Assembly (NCBI GenBank): GCA_023132105.1
Contig: JAGLYS010000106.1
Coordinates: 1-9,953, forward strand
Source: Caldifarciminota bacterium
Lineage (GTDB): Bacteria > Hydrothermota > 32-111 > QNBC01
Direction: 5' to 3'
Length of the DNA: 9,953 nt
Part shown: piece by piece, positions 7,210 through 9,953 of the stretch
Layout: each line of letters starts with the position of its first letter
How positions within the stretch are numbered: the stretch's first letter is position 1
Notes under the pieces: model-generated
Database searches by the model: none
What the model was told of the DNA's origin: nothing
Seen by the model: only the letters and a program-made list of their open reading frames with translations
Position numbers and translations under genes: made by a program

Positions 7210-9559
7210 AAAATGTAGTTCCTATTTGGATATGAGGTTCCCACATCCCTCCGCCACTTCTATCAAAACCATAACCATAATCAAAACCGAGAATACCAAT
7301 CATAGGAACTTCTAACCTGATACCCACTCCAGCGCCTTTTTTCATTGGCCAAAACCTCTTGTTAAAACCATCAGAAAATGAACTCCATACATTTCCTATA
7401 TCAAAAAAGCCAATAGCATAAATATTATCATTTGCTTGAAAGTGTAATTCAATATTACTTATAAAATATGCTCTTCCCGCGTATTGATAACCAGACATAT
7501 TGTTAAATCCGATCGATCTATCCGAATATCCCCTTAGACCAAGGTCACCTATCCCCCCTATTAGAAATTTTTCCAATAGGGGAACATCTCCGGGTGTTTT
7601 ATAACCGAAACATGTCCCATAAACCCCTCTTGTCATAATACTAACAATGCCAATAATCTTGCGATAATATCTTCCATCAATCGTATATTTCTGGAAATGT
7701 TCATCCCCGAAGAAAGGACCACCTACGAACTCTGAAGAAAGCCTGGCAAATGAACCATTTACAGGGTTAAATATTTTCTCTCTGGAATCTCTTATACATG
7801 TCAATGATACTGCACTTTTCCATTTATTGCCAAGTTGAGCTTTTATATAATCATTAACATGTGCCGTATCCGTTGTGTAAAAATCCGTATTCTGTAATGT
7901 ATAGCCAATAAAGCCTTTTAAATAACGGAATTGTTGGATATATTTACCGGCAGTTATACTAAAACCTTTAGTATTTTCATTTACATCGAATGGAACTAAT
8001 GTATGGGTTGAATCGATTGTAGTGCTATCTGTCGTTGAATCAATTACTGTAGTGTCTATAGATAATGAATCGTATGTATATGTAACCGATCTCGTAGTAT
8101 AAAATATATTCGAACCTAAACTTGCTTTTGTATCTAATAACCATGGTTCACTAAAAGAAAGCTGAAAATTATTAAGTGTTCTTCCCTTATCAAATTGAAG
8201 ACTTATCTTTCTCCCGGTGCCTAAAAGATTTTGAAAAGACAGAGAAATATTACCTGTAATTCCATCGACTTGAGAATAGCCAACACCTCCCGAAACCGTT
8301 TCCGTACTTTTTTCTTTAACTTTGAATGTTAAATCTACATTTCCCGAATCGTCAACAATCCTTGTATCAAGAGATAAATCTTCGAAATAATTGAGTTGAG
8401 CTAATTTTCTCTGTGTTTCAATGAGTCTTGCTCTCTTTAATAACTCTCCGGGAAATATTGTCATTTCTCTTCTTATAACATTTTCATGTGTTTTTGTATT
8501 ACCGGCAATATTTATATATCTTAGATATGCAGGAAAGTTTTCTACAATTTGAAGTGTTATGTTCATATTATTCCCTTCAACTTTCTTTTTGGGTATTACC
8601 TGTAGAAAAAGATACCCCTTGTTACCATAAATTTCGTAGAGGTTTTGAATAGTTTTATCAAGGTTTTTCCTGTTATAGAGTTTTCCTTCTTCAATCTTAA
8701 ATAATTTTTCCAGATATTTGCTTTTAAAGACTTCATTACCTTTTAAATCTATTTTTCCAAAGTATATCTTATCCGATTCATCAATAACAATATGAAGAAT
8801 CATATTTTTCCCTTTTTCGTCAAATGTCGAATATGTTTTTTCCACCTTTGCGAAGGGAAATCCATTATCAGCATAATATTCAACTATTTTAACTTTATCT
8901 TCCTCAAATTTCTCTTCATCAAACCTTCCCCGCCAGAAGAATATCCCCTTTCTCGGTTTGTTTTTCATTACACCGGCAAGTTTAACAGATTTAATATTAT
9001 GATTACCCTCAAAGACTATATCTCTCAATATGATCTTCTGGTTTTCTATAATAGCAATTTGAAGTGTTGTTGTGTTTTTTAATGTATCTGTATTTACGAG
9101 GTTAAGATTAATAGAAACATTAAGAAATCCCTTTTCAATATATTTTTTTTCCATATCCCTTTTCCAGTGAAAGAGATTTTTATCAGAAGCGACACTGCCA
9201 ATATTTAGACTATAATCATCTTTAAGCGACTTCTTTTTTATCACTCCGGTTCCTTTAAAATCTATATCTTTAATTATAGGATATTCTACAATAATAATAT
9301 TTACTTCACATTGATTATCTTTATTTGGAATAATATCAATTTTTACATTTTGAAAAAATCCTAATTTATATATACTCTTTATAGCATTATCAATCTTCTC
9401 AGAGTTTATATCATCCCCGAGATGAATTTGAGAAGCACTTAGAACAACGGATTCCGACATATTTATATTTCCTGAAATTGAAATATCCGTAACATATACA
9501 GCTGAAATATGAATATAGAAAAGTAATATTACTCCTGTTATAAAACAAGTTTTTTTCAA
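7208..9559 (-). CDS. bamA: BamA, outer-membrane protein assembly factor
   Basis: Central subunit of the BAM complex, which folds and inserts beta-barrel proteins into the outer membrane. The 783 residues begin with a signal peptide (hydrophobic core about 7-18, likely cleavage after ISA at about residue 20). Five POTRA domains follow, at roughly 21-94, 95-174, 175-263, 264-344 and 345-420, and then the 16-strand barrel from about 421 to the end. Diagnostic features are PVNGSF (599-604), the loop-6 motif LRGYS (675-679, the VRGF/Y signature of Omp85 proteins) and a C-terminal Phe as in a beta-signal. The length is close to the roughly 800 residues usual for BamA. The start is TTG, supported by an AGGAGG five bases upstream. 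Around residues 497-520 the barrel carries a Ser/Thr/Asp-rich insert that probably faces outside. It is followed 8 bases later by the ompH gene, a pairing common in diderms. Confidence 0.96.
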   Translation of the reverse strand: MKKTCFITGVILLFYIHISAVYVTDISISGNINMSESVVLSASQIHLGDDINSEKIDNAIKSIYKLGFFQNVKIDIIPNKDNQCEVNIIIVEYPIIKDIDFKGTGVIKKKSLKDDYSLNIGSVASDKNLFHWKRDMEKKYIEKGFLNVSINLNLVNTDTLKNTTTLQIAIIENQKIILRDIVFEGNHNIKSVKLAGVMKNKPRKGIFFWRGRFDEEKFEEDKVKIVEYYADNGFPFAKVEKTYSTFDEKGKNMILHIVIDESDKIYFGKIDLKGNEVFKSKYLEKLFKIEEGKLYNRKNLDKTIQNLYEIYGNKGYLFLQVIPKKKVEGNNMNITLQIVENFPAYLRYINIAGNTKTHENVIRREMTIFPGELLKRARLIETQRKLAQLNYFEDLSLDTRIVDDSGNVDLTFKVKEKSTETVSGGVGYSQVDGITGNISLSFQNLLGTGRKISLQFDKGRTLNNFQLSFSEPWLLDTKASLGSNIFYTTRSVTYTYDSLSIDTTVIDSTTDSTTIDSTHTLVPFDVNENTKGFSITAGKYIQQFRYLKGFIGYTLQNTDFYTTDTAHVNDYIKAQLGNKWKSAVSLTCIRDSREKIFNPVNGSFARLSSEFVGGPFFGDEHFQKYTIDGRYYRKIIGIVSIMTRGVYGTCFGYKTPGDVPLLEKFLIGGIGDLGLRGYSDRSIGFNNMSGYQYAGRAYFISNIELHFQANDNIYAIGFFDIGNVWSSFSDGFNKRFWPMKKGAGVGIRLEVPMIGILGFDYGYGFDRSGGGMWEPHIQIGTTF

Positions 9560-9564
9560 TGGTT

Positions 9565-9570
9565 CCTCCT
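9565..9570 (-). promoter_or_regulatory. Strong ribosome binding site of bamA
   Basis: A full AGGAGG sits 5 bases before the TTG codon chosen as the bamA start and overlaps the TAG stop of the upstream clp gene (reads TAGGAGG). It fixes TTG as the start: no ATG or GTG is better placed, and the signal peptide begins right there. Confidence 0.85.
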
Positions 9571-9953
9571 ATGTGGTAATTACCTTGTTTTTCTTTCTAC
9601 TTTTAATAATTCGAAAATCAAGGTTATTTTTCTTTAATGATATATCGATTGTATTGCCTTCCTCTATATTCTCTCTTAATATCATTTCAGAGAGAGGATC
9701 AAGTAACTTCTTCTCCATAACATTTCTTAGATACCTCGCCCCGTATACAGGATCATATCCCTCGGAAGCCAAGAATATTTTCGCCTCATTGTTTAAAACA
9801 ACATTTAATTCCAGATCTTCTAATCGTATTGTCATTTCTTTGAATAGAATTTCCACAATTTCTTCTATGTTTGCTCTACTAAGTTGATTGAAATAGACTA
9901 TTTCATCAAATCTGTTTAAAAATTCAGGACTATATTGCTCCTTAAGAACATTT
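9569..9953 (-). CDS. Clp AAA+ ATPase (ClpB/ClpC type), C-terminal part
   Basis: Only the last 127 residues are visible; the rest lies beyond the right edge. Seen: near the start of the fragment is SPEFLNRFDE, followed by a long helix, then EGYDPVYGAR with the sensor-2 Arg, then DPLSEMIL and a short beta-rich end (EEGNTIDI). These are the landmarks of the second AAA+ module and its small C-terminal domain in ClpB/ClpC unfoldases, which use ATP to thread and unfold protein substrates. Whether this is ClpB (disaggregase) or ClpC (partner of ClpP) cannot be decided without the N-terminal and middle domains; the DPLSEMIL segment leans slightly towards ClpC. The tail after the fold is Lys-rich. The TAG stop lies inside the AGGAGG ribosome site of bamA, 9 bases before its start codon, so the two genes are very likely co-transcribed and translationally linked. 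Confidence 0.93.
   Translation of the reverse strand, partial: NVLKEQYSPEFLNRFDEIVYFNQLSRANIEEIVEILFKEMTIRLEDLELNVVLNNEAKIFLASEGYDPVYGARYLRNVMEKKLLDPLSEMILRENIEEGNTIDISLKKNNLDFRIIKSRKKNKVITT

Noticed and set aside
7200..7244. Longer ompH reading from 7244
   Set aside because: It overlaps bamA, puts 15 residues before the signal peptide, and ignores the AGGAG five bases before the ATG at 7199.
9573..9887. Plus-strand open frame opposite the clp gene
   Set aside because: It is antisense to a clearly conserved Clp C-terminus, is rich in Ser, Phe and Ile as expected from the reverse of AT-rich coding DNA, and shows no recognisable domain or ribosome site. Other plus-strand frames opposite guaA, cysS, ompH and bamA were dismissed for the same reasons.
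1..9953. CRISPR arrays, insertion sequences, tRNA or rRNA genes, riboswitches
   Set aside because: No direct-repeat array, terminal inverted repeats, transposase, tRNA-like cloverleaf or conserved RNA motif was seen; coding genes fill nearly the whole window.

Overview
The window is a tightly packed, AT-rich stretch in which all nine genes lie on the minus strand, so it reads from right to left. It has the look of one long operon. Eight junctions separate the genes, and each is either a gap of 11 bases or fewer or an overlap of 4 to 11 bases. No gene-free stretch exceeds about 85 bases. The outer-membrane genes (bamA, ompH/skp, fabZ and an lpxA relative) indicate a diderm (Gram-negative-type) bacterium. 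The low GC, a gene order unlike E. coli and two kinase-less PASTA proteins beside rpe suggest a poorly characterised lineage, perhaps an uncultured phylum near the FCB group. That placement is inference and cannot be settled from this window.

Region by region in the direction of transcription. At 9953-9569 is the C-terminal end of a ClpB/ClpC-type AAA+ ATPase, cut by the window edge. At 9559-7208 is bamA, the outer-membrane protein assembly barrel, with a TTG start. At 7199-6258 is a periplasmic Skp/OmpH-type chaperone with an extra C-terminal domain resembling the CsgG/LpoB/TolB-N fold. At 6256-5828 is fabZ. At 5817-5077 is an LpxA-like acyltransferase that seems to begin at a non-canonical ATT codon behind a good Shine-Dalgarno site. 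At 5068-3725 is cysS. At 3713-2982 and 2992-2243 are two membrane-anchored proteins with three PASTA domains each. At 2246-1617 is rpe, and at 1614-82 is guaA. The last 81 bases hold a hairpin that may end the operon, followed at once by a good sigma70-type promoter pointing out of the window.

The first half is an envelope-building module: BamA and the OmpH protein handle outer-membrane proteins, while FabZ and the LpxA-like enzyme supply and use hydroxyacyl-ACP for fatty acid and lipid A synthesis. The second half mixes translation (cysS), peptidoglycan-linked PASTA proteins, the pentose phosphate pathway (rpe) and GMP synthesis (guaA). The points most worth a second look are the missing canonical start and unusual active-site region of the lpxA-like gene, the OmpH fusion, and the tandem PASTA proteins beside rpe without a kinase.
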